Source of the DNA: Plasmodium coatneyi
Lineage: Eukaryota > Apicomplexa > Aconoidasida > Haemosporida > Plasmodiidae
NCBI RefSeq assembly: GCF_001680005.1
Contig: NC_033561.1
Span: 1,229,594 to 1,293,593 of the forward strand
DNA: 64,000 nt
Direction of reading: 5' to 3'
This document shows, piece after piece, positions 11,919 through 22,971 of the stretch. The position numbers were made by a program, and so were the translations under genes. The notes beneath the pieces were generated by a model. That model had not been told where the DNA came from. It worked only from the letters and a program-made list of their open reading frames with translations, and made no database searches. The first letter of the stretch is position 1. The number at the start of each line of letters is the position of its first letter.

Positions 11919-13825
11919 TTTGTTTGCCGCCCTTTCTGTGCAAGACTCGTTTAATATTCAGTTTAAAACAAAATATAATTTTTTTTCTTTTTTTTTATTA
12001 TTCATTATTTCAACTGGAACACTGTTGGATGGATTCATTGGTAGTAGGAATTTCCTGCTTGAACGGTTCAACGGTTCTTTTACTCTTTTTTTCCCTGCAT
12101 TCACTTTTGAGCATAAGCTAGCTTGCGTATAATTTCTTCACACCAAAAGGAGAGAAAAAAGAAGGGGCTCACAGTAGCAATAACGCTATAAAATGACACA
12201 GTAGAAAAAATACGGTTACTATATAATAACTGTTACGGCATAATCACGACATAATCCGGACATATGTTGAACGAAGAAAAAACAGGGGATGTCCCAACTT
12301 TTGCGCGATTTCTAAATCAAACTGCGTTTTTAAAGATGGCAAAAAAGAAGGCAGTAATTGGACTGTCACTACCTTTGATCACATTGGTTCATAAGAATTA
12401 GGCGAAGTGGTGGAGTACTATGAGGGTGTCATATTTAATATTCATATAAATATGTACTTTTAGAGTGACAACATAGAAGGAAAAGGGAAGAATTGAACTC
12501 CCACTTTTCAGTTTCTTCTAAAAAATATCCATTTTTTCCTTCTTTCATGTCGTTACAATTATTGTAGAACGCATCGGAAGTTTTACAAAGCATTTAAAAA
12601 TTTTTTTTCCTTTTAGCATCCGCTTCTGCGCTTCAGCTAGCTAGCTACCTACCTAGCCGATAACCTCTTTACATCAAAAAAAAAAAAAAGAAAAAAAAAA
12701 GAAAAAAAAAAGAAAAAAAAAAGAAAAAAAAAAGAAAAAAAAAAGAAAAAAGGACGGGGGAACTATTTTCATGGAACATAATTTTATACATTTATTTATT
12801 AAAAATGTAATCACCACGATGTGAGACATTATTTAATACGGAAAAATTGTGTTACCTGTTCTTCCCGCGAATCCTTTATAAATATCCTTTTTCTTTTTTT
12901 TTTTGCGCGAAAAAAGAAAAACTGGTTAAGCAAGATGCACAGGTGGTGGTGTAAAACAGAACATGAATGTTGCCATGCCATCAGAAACACATTGTACACT
13001 CATTTGACAAAAGGGGAATTAAAGGGAAAAAATAAGGAAAAAAAGAAAATGGGCAACCATTATATACCTTTCGTTCTATGGTACCTTCCGTGGTGATTGT
13101 TTTCTCTCTGTGTGGAGAGACGAGTCGTGGGAAGTCTTGCATGCCCATAGAAAGTGCACATACACGTAATTGCACATATACATAATTATTTTTTTATACA
13201 TGCGCAAATCGTGCAAAAAGAATGCGGGGGAGAATATGGCCCCGTGGCATTTTTCTTCCCCGTGCGGTTTACCCTAATGTGGAAATTCCGTTCGGGCGGC
13301 CTCAAATCTATCGCCACGCATCTACAAAATTTAATTACTATGTCCGCCCCCCCGCCAGGGGGGTAGTTGGTTTATAATGTTCGTGTTACACATTTGAGGA
13401 ACAGAAAAAAAAAAAGAAAAGGAGTATATGCTAATGTACACGGGCGGGGGCACACTCAGTGGTGGGGCGCGTAAACGTATGCCCATTTACAATATATTTA
13501 TGTAATGCGTGAAAACTTTACACAGGATTTAAATTTGCACTTGCCCATGTGTTCATTCCTAAACTTTCCTTCATTTCTTTTTTTTTGGGGGGTAATAATT
13601 ATGAACCTTTATGAACAGTTAACATCAATTTTTACTAAAAATTTCGTCCTTTCAATTTATTAATAAGCTCAAAACTCTGTTCGCATTTTTTACGTGTCGG
13701 TGCGAGTTATTTTATAAATAATGTCAACAAAATTGTGAAAAATGCTGCATCGGTCCTTTCAAAACAAAGCGTTTAAGAATAATAATCATCCTTGTCGTAG
13801 TAGCCGTAAATAGAACTTTGTAATC
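11919..13825. other. Gene-poor intergenic stretch
   Basis: The stretch lies between the start of the PHIST-like gene (11918) and the stop of the acidic-tail gene (13826). It contains an (A)9-10-G array (about 12677-12748) and many T runs. The open frames on both strands are short, and their composition follows the homopolymers. I see no gene. Confidence 0.6.
12677..12750 (+). repeat. Poly-A array punctuated by G every 11 bases
   Basis: Six or more blocks of 9-13 A separated by single G residues form a regular 11-base period, close to one helical turn. It is intergenic. The sequence is visible directly; a role in nucleosome exclusion is only a guess. Confidence 0.8.
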
Positions 13826-15261
13826 CTAATAATCATCAGAATTTTCATAATACCCATCATCGTCCTCTTCGTCGTCCTCATTGTTCTGCATATCCTCCTC
13901 CTCCACATCCCCTTCATCATCTTCATCATACTCATCCTCGTTATCGTCCTCATAATCTTCCTCCTCCTCATCGTCCATTTCTTCGTCATCATCTAATTCT
14001 TCTTCCTCATCTTCGTCATTATCATTGTATTCGTCATCATAGTCATCATCATCATCATCGTCCTCTTCCTCGTCTTCGTTGTCATCGTCATCCTCTTCTC
14101 CCTTCTTTTCTTTTTCTTTAGCTCCTTCTGCTACTTCTTCTTCCGCCGCTTTTTCTTCTTCTTCTTCTTTTTCTAGTATCTCTTTCATAGTATAATGCAT
14201 TTTATCTAAATCGCATTCCTGTTGTTTCTGTTGCAAGTACTTTTTCATTGTTTTAGGTCCAAAATTCCACCTCCTTTCAAACAAAAACATTCGTCGGCAC
14301 TTCATCCGTTTCCTCTTTTCTTGTTTATCTTGTACCTTTTTGAGTTTCTTATGATAAGTTGCTTTCATAGAATTCCATCGTCTTTTCTTATTATATTTAT
14401 ACTTATCATAATTGAAACCTACAATGTCCAATTTTTTATCCAAAAGTCTTTTGTCCTTGTCGTAGAATGGGCCTACACCTGGCAAAGTGTCTTTCGATGG
14501 TTTTTTGGCTATTTTATCCCTGGCTTTTGTTCTTTTTTCTTTCCATTTTACCTCCATTTTTTTTTCTTCTGTTTTTATTTTTTTTTCCAGTTTCTTTAAC
14601 TTGTCTTCCATCTTAAGATCGTCCTTTTTAATTTTTTCGTTCACTTTGTCCAGGTATTTTATTAGTTCTTTCCTTGCCCAGTGCTTTCTCCTCAGCCTTG
14701 TGCATCTCTTCCTCTGTAGAAAAGTTAAGAGTGTAGGAGGATTGTATTTATTGTATGCGCATTGTTGTTTAACCTTTTCCGCGTTGGTCACGCGTTTTAG
14801 CGCACATTTATTATGCACATCAATTTGCGCAATTTGCAATACATTCACCAGCAGCAAAACGAATACGACTCGGCAGAGTGTAACATATTTTGCTATTTCA
14901 AACTTACGCCTAATCGCATCAAAAGAACGATGATCATAACCGCTTGAAAGAAAGTCAACCCGTTGTTTGTGCTTTCCACGCTCTCCGCTTTATTTTCGAC
15001 TTCCCCTGTTTTATTTTCGTCTGGTTTGGGATCTTCACCAATTTTTGGTTTCTTCATAAGAAAATCTTCTTCCCCATTATAAAAATAACCATCACCATCT
15101 ACATAATAACTTGGGAATCTCCCGTGATACATGCCACTAATTACGGAGGGGTGGGGGGGGTATGGTTCGGACACATAATACTTCTCTTTACGGGTACCGT
15201 ACGGTTTGTCAACGTCCACCACGGAGTACAGGGTGTACGGGGTGCCTATGCTATGAGCCAT
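13826..15261 (-). CDS. Putative exported protein with internal signal anchor and long acidic tail
   Basis: Exon 1 is 15261-14908 and exon 2 is 14713-13826, joined at phase 0 (donor GTAAGT, acceptor TTTTCTACAG), giving about 413 residues. The ATG at 15261 opens a Tyr/Pro-rich 95-residue head. A single hydrophobic stretch (about 97-115, with FFQAVMIIVLLM) ends exon 1, the position in which this class of exported protein carries a recessed signal. Exon 2 opens with a very basic stretch (RKRCTRLRRKHW), then a Lys-rich coiled region with several WKEK/KRRW motifs. It ends in about 115 residues made almost only of Asp, Glu and Tyr/Asn. No standard PEXEL is seen. The charge split, strongly basic then strongly acidic, is striking. 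The family is not recognised; a role in the infected erythrocyte is inferred from gene structure and neighbours. Confidence 0.72.
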
Positions 15262-18200
15262 TTTTTTTCTATATTATGTGTAAATTATACGTGAAGCTCT
15301 GTGCAAGAATTAAACAACACATTAATATTTGTACTCTTTTTCTTTTAAATAAAAACAATGAGAGTAAAAAAATGACCCTTTTTTTATTTTTCCCTTCTTT
15401 TGTTTTCCTATTTTTTTTGTGCTTCTTATAATTAAAAATGAAAAAGAAAAAGGAAAAATCTACTATATATTATTATGTTTAATGATAAAAAAAAAAGGAA
15501 AAGCGTATATAGTATAAAATGTTGCTATACAGATGTTGTTTTCAATTGCAAAATGCTCAATAAATATTATTTTAAATCTTATACATAATATTGGCACGGT
15601 CAGCTCAGCTTGGAACACAGTGGAATTTTTTTATATTTTCTTTTTCTTTGTTTTTTTTCCTTCTATTCATTAAATATTTACATTTTTCTATGTGTAATTG
15701 TAAAATTTTCCTTCTTTATTGTATGTAGCCAAATTAGAATATATTATTCTAATTTTATAGAACAAAATTAGCTCCGGTTCCTTTTAAGAGGACGGTTCTT
15801 TAATTCTCCAAAGATGAAAACTTCTTTTAAATAAAATTTCCCCTATTGGAAAAATAATTCTTTCTTTATAACGTTCTCTCTCCCCCTTTTTTTCCCTTTA
15901 AGAAAGATGGGCCAAGGTAAAATATAATGCGAAAAGAGGAGTCTGCAGTCTGCGTATTCTGTGCATTAGAAGCTCCGAGATATAGAAATTGTTTTAGTTT
16001 TAAATAATTTGAATTGTTCCTTCCTTTGTATATGTATGTAGAGTCATTCATTCAAAGGATTAAAACACTACAGCTTTTTTAATATGGAGAAATGTTAAAT
16101 TAATGAAAAAAGAAGAGACGGAAGGACCTATGGTAATATATATGCACATATATATACTGTATAAATAAATATATATATATTATGTTCATAGAATACATAA
16201 TTAAGAGTATGTACAACAATTTTTGTACATGTTAATTATTATTAAAATACAAATATATAAATTTGCCCCGAAATAATTTTTTTCTCTCGCATGGTATAAA
16301 AAGTTTTTATTATAGAATAAATCTTTAAAAAAAAAGAAGGAAAGAAGAAAAATTATATCTTAGCGGTCCCCTAATACCACTTTCTCCTTTCTGCAATTTT
16401 TCATGTACACAGAAAGAGGAAAATAAAGCAGCAGGTGGAATTCCTTAATTTTCTCTTTTTTTTTCCTTTTATATATTTTTGCTCTTAATTGTGTAAGAAA
16501 AAAATGAAGGGTCAAGGAATGTTTTCTTAAACAATACTACAAAGGTGGAGATAACATAGTTTTTTCTTCCCCCTTTTTATATGTGTATATTTATGTATAT
16601 TCAGTTATTGGTGTGTTCCTCTTTTTTATTAAGCATCCGTGATTTAATTTTCATCACAAATATGGATATAAAGTCTATAGACCATTCGGCATTCACTTCT
16701 TCCTTATGCACTAGGAAGGTGTGATAATCCTTTCATTTCATTTTTTTTTTTTTTTTTAATTTATTTCCATTAAATTGAATATATCCCTATATGCCCCTAC
16801 ACATTATAATGGTTCTATACATAGAATGGGTAAGTGTTGAGATGAAGGAAAAGGGGATATAAACTTTATTTTTAGCTAAAAGAAAAGTAAGATCAGTACA
16901 GACACAAAGGAAAAAAGGGGAAGGAGGAAATGTGGTCCCCATTATTTGTATGCTCAGCTCTGTAAGCAAAAATGTATATATAGCATTTTAAGCGGGGAAA
17001 GGAACTAGGGAAATTTTTGCCAAAAGAAATGGTGCATACACAGCTGGTATATAATGTTGGGCTGTTCCTTTTATAGCAATGTTGAAAAGTACATTTAGGG
17101 GAAAAAAGAATTTTCGTAGAATGGGCGCAAGATACACACGCCCCGAATATGTATATATACATGTATATACCTGTATATATGCATAGCAGATATGGGTGAC
17201 CCTTAGTTCGAGTCTACACTCTAATGAACCTACTATGCGCAGTAGCATTATTTATTTTGAATTCCTTCCAGAGACTTTAAGCGTTCATTTTTTTAACTTT
17301 CCGAGGAATGATTCACTTTGTTCATTTCGCAACTGTCCACATCGTCCTGGTGTGCGAACATATATTTGTTCATGGCATGTATGCAGTAGAAAGAAATAAC
17401 ATTGTGTACGGGGTTGCCATGATATGTAATACACATCATGAACAACTTTTTCTTTTGGCGACGTCTTTCCCTTATATATGATTTGCTTTTTTTTATCCCA
17501 TATGGGTTCTCTGGCACGTTTGGGGTACATAGCGAATGGGGGAAGTTCCCCTTTGGGACTACAAAAAGAGCATTGTGCTACCTCGAGCTCGTCCAAGTTA
17601 CGTTAGCGGAAGGAGTAAAACATGCAATGGGGTTCGTACCCTCTTTGTGGGCATGTTTTTTCCGTCTCTGTCAAAAGGCGCTTTCACCCGTTTGGTTGTT
17701 CACCCCTTTCGGTTGTTCATCCCCTTCCGCTTGATCGAACATGCTAAAGTTCAAAAAAATTTGCTTACCCCTTTATATGTTATATATATGACAGAGAAAA
17801 GGAGCAACCGCTCATTTTTCTTTTTTTTTCCCCACAGAAAGGATTCATACACAATGGTGGGCTGTTCCTTCGTGCGTTCGGTTGTGTGTTCCGCCGCGTG
17901 TTCAGTCGTACATTCTCCATAAAAAGAGGGGAAGAATGGCACGCCTGCTAGAAATTGATAATACCAGTTATGTAACTAAACAAACAGTCCACATTGTTAG
18001 GCGTACGAACGTATGTTGATGCAATAGTCAAGCGTATGCGAAGATTTGAGGAGCACATGTATGACATTACGAACAGTCCACTATTTAAAACAACAAAAAA
18101 AGGGAGGATACAATCATAGGACGTTAACGAATAGTATATTCACATTGTCATACAATGCGGTCAGCTATTACACTAAACTTTGATATAATGTTAATATAGC

Positions 18201-18843
18201 AGGAAAAAATTAACAGAACGGGCTAGCTCCTACTACATGTACATATGTGGGACAGCTTTATATTATATTTATGTTGCTTCTAGCGGGGACACACTGCAGA
18301 AGATGCGTGTGAAATTACTTCTTATATGGGGCTCATACATTAAATTAACGGAAAAAGAAATGTCAATGGAATTAACGAAGAGACACTATACAATAGCTGC
18401 GTATATTTTTCTACTTCATTGCGTATTCTTAGTTTCCCCTGGTGCCATTTGACCATTGTTGTGTATGTGGATGTGGAGGGGGGGACCGTATAACTAATTT
18501 TTATGATAAGGCAAAAAAGTAGTATCCACAGTAATACATATATGCCACTTTATCCGAGGTTACTGTACACAATGTGAGAGCATGCCTGAAAAGAGAAATG
18601 ATACAGTTGACTATATATTCCTCATTTGATATACACATGAAGTATATGTGTTTAAGGAAAAAAGTTCATTTAAGGAAAGGGGGGAGCCTCTTGCACGATA
18701 AGAATGATATAAAGGGAAAAAAAAAAAAAAAAAAAAAAAAAAATTGCAACAGTATGGCAAAAAATAACGTACAGTTCGCGCGAACAACCCTTTTCATTAT
18801 AAACTATTCCGTGGGAAATATATGTGATAATTGTGTACGTAAA
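15262..18843. other. AT-rich gene-free stretch
   Basis: Long A/T runs and ATATAT microsatellites (for example 16135-16182) dominate 15.3-16.8 kb, consistent with the promoter region of the divergently read gene that ends at 15261. The 17.2-17.9 kb part is less AT-rich and has several 60-130-residue frames, but none has a signal plus splice pattern or a known motif. A 46-residue frame around 18301-18452 ends in a hydrophobic segment and is mentioned only in the hunt. Confidence 0.55.
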
Positions 18844-19050
18844 ATGCGCATAATAAATAGGATCATTATTACGGAATTTGAGGCAATATCTCTACTTCCT
18901 TACTCCTACTCTTACGGTTTAGTCCTTAATGTTCAGGCGTCCCTCGTCTACACATTGGCATTAGTCTTGTTCTCCATTTCTTTTAAGAATTACCAGTACT
19001 GTAATAACCAGAGTCGAATGATTCATTACCACGACGGCGCCGACGATTAA
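18844..19050 (+). CDS. Possible small membrane protein (68 residues)
   Basis: An ATG at 18844 opens a 68-residue frame with a hydrophobic segment (VYTLALVLFSISF) and a polar His/Asp-rich end (HYHDGADD). Base composition across 18.85-19.05 kb is less AT-rich than its flanks, which is the only positive sign of coding. There is no homology I can name. It could equally be an exon of something larger or chance. Confidence 0.25.
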   Translation: MRIINRIIITEFEAISLLPYSYSYGLVLNVQASLVYTLALVLFSISFKNYQYCNNQSRMIHYHDGADD

Positions 19051-19175
19051 CATCCCGGTGTATCTTTTAATCGGGGAAGGGGGAAAAAAAGGAGGGTTTT
19101 ATTATGAATGAGTGAATGAGTGTATGCGTGAATGAATGAATGGTAGGAAAAATTATAAATTAATGAACTAATCTT

Positions 19176-19376
19176 TTATGTGCAATTTATTCTTACTATT
19201 TTAGTAGTTACTATGATAACGAATAATAATGTTATATAAATGAAAATGCAGACAGAAAGCAAAATGTAATACAATTCCCAGTCTTGTTCGATTTTATCAA
19301 TCATGATCGGTTCGCCTGTGACATTCAGGGAGGTCGTGGATTCGACAGCAAAATTAGTCAACTGCCTTTCAGCCAT
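19176..19376 (-). CDS. Possible small single-pass membrane protein (66 residues)
   Basis: The frame opens at ATG 19376 (minus strand) with MAERQLTNF, runs through a polar segment with two N-x-T/S-like sites (TSLNVTGEP), and ends in a strong hydrophobic segment (ILLSVCIFIYITLLFVIIV) and a short basic tail. Codon choice in the first half looks like coding DNA and not like AT-rich noise. A GTAAG donor-like site lies inside the last codons, so it might be the first exon of a spliced gene. I do not recognise a family. Confidence 0.38.
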   Translation of the reverse strand: MAERQLTNFAVESTTSLNVTGEPIMIDKIEQDWELYYILLSVCIFIYITLLFVIIVTTKIVRINCT

Positions 19377-20296
19377 TTTCTGATAAGAATATTTTTCCTT
19401 GACCTTTGTAATTTTTTGTGCTTTATATATAATTGTGTACAATCTCAATGAATGCTCCTCCTATGATTATGAAAATATGTAGCTATAGTTATATACATTT
19501 ACATATAATTAAGAGTGGGTCATGTGTAAACTTTAAACGTGTGTACACAGGAATGGTAAAAAACACATATACGGGACAATTTTTAACCGGAATGGGCGGA
19601 TATGCTATCCTTCCGTTCGAAGGTATTGTGATTTATCGATCAACATATAACATAATTTATACCTGCCGAAGAGAAGGAGAAGGAGAGTCCTTTGTAGGAT
19701 TATAAAGCCTATTGCTTACAAATGCATGTACCTACATTATGTGCGTTCTTCCGTGTAGCTGTCAAATAATAACATCCGAGCGACAATTTTTATCTTCTTA
19801 ACATCTTTCCGAAAATTTTGAATAAATTTTTTCGGGGTGTCCCCATTCGAACTAGACATGTAATTATCAAAATGTGGTGGTGTTGGTTGTTATGGTTGCC
19901 ATGGTTGCAGTGGACCGGGGCAGATTTTTCAAGCAGCTCCTTTAAACATGTGTACAAAATTATATTATAACAACAGAATGGGACGTATATTAGTGGTATA
20001 AGGGATTTCGCACTTATTTTTTCAATATACGCGGGCGCGTTGGCAATTTATTCAATTATTTCAATTTTTTTGAAAATGTATTTGAAAAGAAAAAAATCGT
20101 TCTTGTGAACAGGAAGATGTGAGTGCTATTCTGTGAAGAGATGTCACTCATTTTTTTTATAAATGATGTTTTTAACGAAATATTTTTTTCGCTCATGTGA
20201 CGTTGGTAAAAAAGTAAATTCAAGAATGCAAGTGCGCGTTAAGCCACTTCCCTTATTTGGTATCTTGATGTTAACATTTTTGTGAGAATGTTCACT

Positions 20297-20545
20297 CATG
20301 TTCCGATATTGATGAATGAGTATGGATATATTCCCATGCCACAACCCTGTTCATGTATGTGTTTTTTTATGTACCGATATTGCGTATGCGTGCAGGGATA
20401 TATTCACATGTCGAACCCTTGTTCATGTACCTGTTTCCCCATGTTCCGATATTGGTATGAATTGGTATGTCCGTACCACGTCCTGCTGGTGTATGTGTAC
20501 ATGTTCCGATATTGGTGTATAAGTAAAGGGGCACATTTCCATGTC
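20297..20545 (+). repeat. Degenerate tandem repeat, about 60-72 bases per unit
   Basis: Four units each begin with (C)ATGTTCCGATATTG or a close variant at about 20298, 20370, 20441 and 20501. They share inner phrases such as TTCCCATG and CCTGTTCATGTA. The units are open in one plus-strand frame for about 119 residues, with a recurring Cys/Tyr/Met-rich pattern. There is no signal or domain, so I treat it as a minisatellite and not a gene. Confidence 0.7.
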
Positions 20546-21442
20546 CCGTCCGTTTTCGTGTACATGTGTGCTTATTCTGCTGTTGATATAAGTAAGGAGA
20601 ATATTCCTATGTGGCATATTTCAATTGAGTTACATCACTAGATGGGACCCTGGATTTTTTTCTCTTCCAGTAAGACGTAATATCCTATTCCATTAGTCAA
20701 CGATTTTATACATAGAAGTATACACTATTTTAAAATGGTTACATTTTTAAAAAACTTAATCGTTCCTTCTTAAAACTGGTTCTGTTTTTGAAAGAATACA
20801 ACATACCCTTTCGTTTAAGTTATAGGTAAGTTGTTCTCCTCGATGTGTTCATAATTAATGTGTAATATTCTTTCTAGTCTTCACTTAAAATTGCATTAGC
20901 AGGAGTACCAATTTAGACCAAATAATTTCCTACTGTGATTATACTGTACGTCCATGCCGGTCCAAAGGTCTGTTCTAAAAATTTTTTTCCTCTTTTTTTT
21001 TTGGACATTTTTCCCTCTTACCTGAAGTGGACACACAGGGAAGCTGTGTATTCTTCCGGATTGCTCCAATTATATGGACCTCATTTTTTCCTTTGGTATT
21101 TTTTTGATGATTATCAAAGAGGACTCTGCAAGAATAATTTTTAAAATTAATGAAAATCGTCCACCCTCTTATGAATAATATTACTTCAGCGGTATATATA
21201 TTCTTTGGAATTTAATCGATCTGACTTCTCCCATATTTTTAATCGCATCATGTGAGAACTCATTGGTAGTACATGCTTATGCACACCTTACAGGGCTCAA
21301 GGTCTATGAATCGCGTGTTTTCCATTGTGTTAAAAAAGAAAAAAAAGGAACAAGAACAAAATTGTAAGTAATTTAAAAAAAATTAAAGTACTTAAAATGA
21401 ACAAACAGAAAAAATTAACACATGTTTGTACATAAAACTGAA

Positions 21443-21685
21443 CTGAAAAAAAAGAAAAGAATGCACATGTGCATATGTGTATAAGCACATATGTATGCGA
21501 ATTTTACAAGCTGTGCGTTTGCACTTTCACACACAAATATACCAGAGAAAAACACAACAAACTTAGAAGCATCGCGTTACAACTTTTGGGCAATCGCCCG
21601 AATTGTGCGTGCCGCCCCCACCTTTTTTTTATGTGTTATCTTCTTATAAAATTTTATTGGACATTTGCAACTATAGAATTTTGCC
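21443..21685 (+). repeat. Dispersed repeat A, copy 1
   Basis: About 240 bases here match 30326-30570 over almost the whole length, including the identical core AACTTAGAAGCATCGCGTTA and the following CAACTTTTGG(G/C)CAATCGCCCGAATTGTG. Both copies start after an A run with GAATGCACATGTGCAT and end near CTATAGAATTT. They are in the same orientation. Copy 2 lies upstream of a KIR gene; this copy has no KIR downstream, so it may mark the former site of one. Confidence 0.8.
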
Positions 21686-22971
21686 CAATTTGTGTGCCAC
21701 TTTTTTGACAATTCTTCTGGTAAATTTTTGTTCACCTCATTGTGTTCGCGCTTATATGAAAGGTTGCAAATTCTGTGTATGTTCATGTTTTTTATATGCT
21801 CTGCAAGGGAATAGGATGTAAGAAAAAGGAAGAAAATAAGAAGACAGTGAAAAGGGACGACACTTGGACGTGCATATTTTCAAATCTTCGAGTATAGCAT
21901 GACGTAGGTATTCATAAATTATAAGTTCATTGTTTAAATGTAACGCACACTAAAGGCATAACTTCTATGGTGCGCGGAAAAGTACCTTATCGCACAGTAG
22001 GCTTTTTTACAAAAAAGGACGAACGTACAAAGTAATGCACAGAATATTCATATTCCAGGTTTAAAATTTTTATTTTTCGGTACAATATATGCAAAAGAAA
22101 AACATCTATGTTTTTCGATGAAACAAAATTTAAGCGTGCACTACATTAGGAACTCATTGTTAAAGTATATAAAGTCCGGCGTGAAAGATTTATGCGCAGA
22201 ATATAAGGACACCATAATAATTTGAGATGTATATTATCCTGTATGTATAATGTTTTAATAAAAAGGAAAAAACTTAAATTTAAACCCTTGAAACTTTATA
22301 CCTTGGACTATGGACCAATTAACAAATGAACAAATAATACATACACAGGGGCACTGTGTAATTTGGAGAAATAGAAAAAGAAAAAATTATAAATTCATAT
22401 TTTTATTGTACGCCGTGACGTACGTAGCATGGAAAATTCCAAAAGAAGTGTGTTCATAACATGCAACACATAAATTTCTTTAATATGTGAAGGAATACGG
22501 GTCCCCTTTTTTTCCCTCTTTAATCCAATTTACCACTTGTATTTTTTTCTTTTCATTTTCTTTCCCTTTTTTTCAAGAAAACGGGAAAAAGTATTTACAT
22601 AACATGAACATTATATTACACATCTGTACATACGCAACTTGCAATGTATGCATATATACGTGGAATAGTCTCCAACAGGAAGCATCTTACACATAATTAA
22701 ATTTGTCCATACATTTTATGTATCACCTTTGGAGGTATTATGTGTGTATGTATATTTATATATCTATCTCATAACAGTGTGCCATACTGAGGGAACCCTT
22801 TCTTTCTGAACCCTTAAATTATTAGGAATTTTTCAGGAAAGTAAAAATTAATTTTTTCCTTCGACGTGCTATACCATCTCTGTTCTTACGATTCAATACA
22901 CATTATATTTTTTCATATTTGTTTAAATGAAGGAACCGTCGAATTTGAATTTATTCAGTTAAATCAAACCC
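21686..22971. other. Gene-free stretch
   Basis: AT-rich DNA lies between the first repeat-A copy and the stop codon of the large PHIST-like gene. Short hydrophobic frames are present, but none has a donor, acceptor or motif that supports a gene. Confidence 0.55.

Noticed and set aside
16787..17400. Overlapping frames on both strands around 17 kb
   Set aside because: Hydrophobic or basic noise from AT-rich DNA; none has a motif or a usable exon structure.
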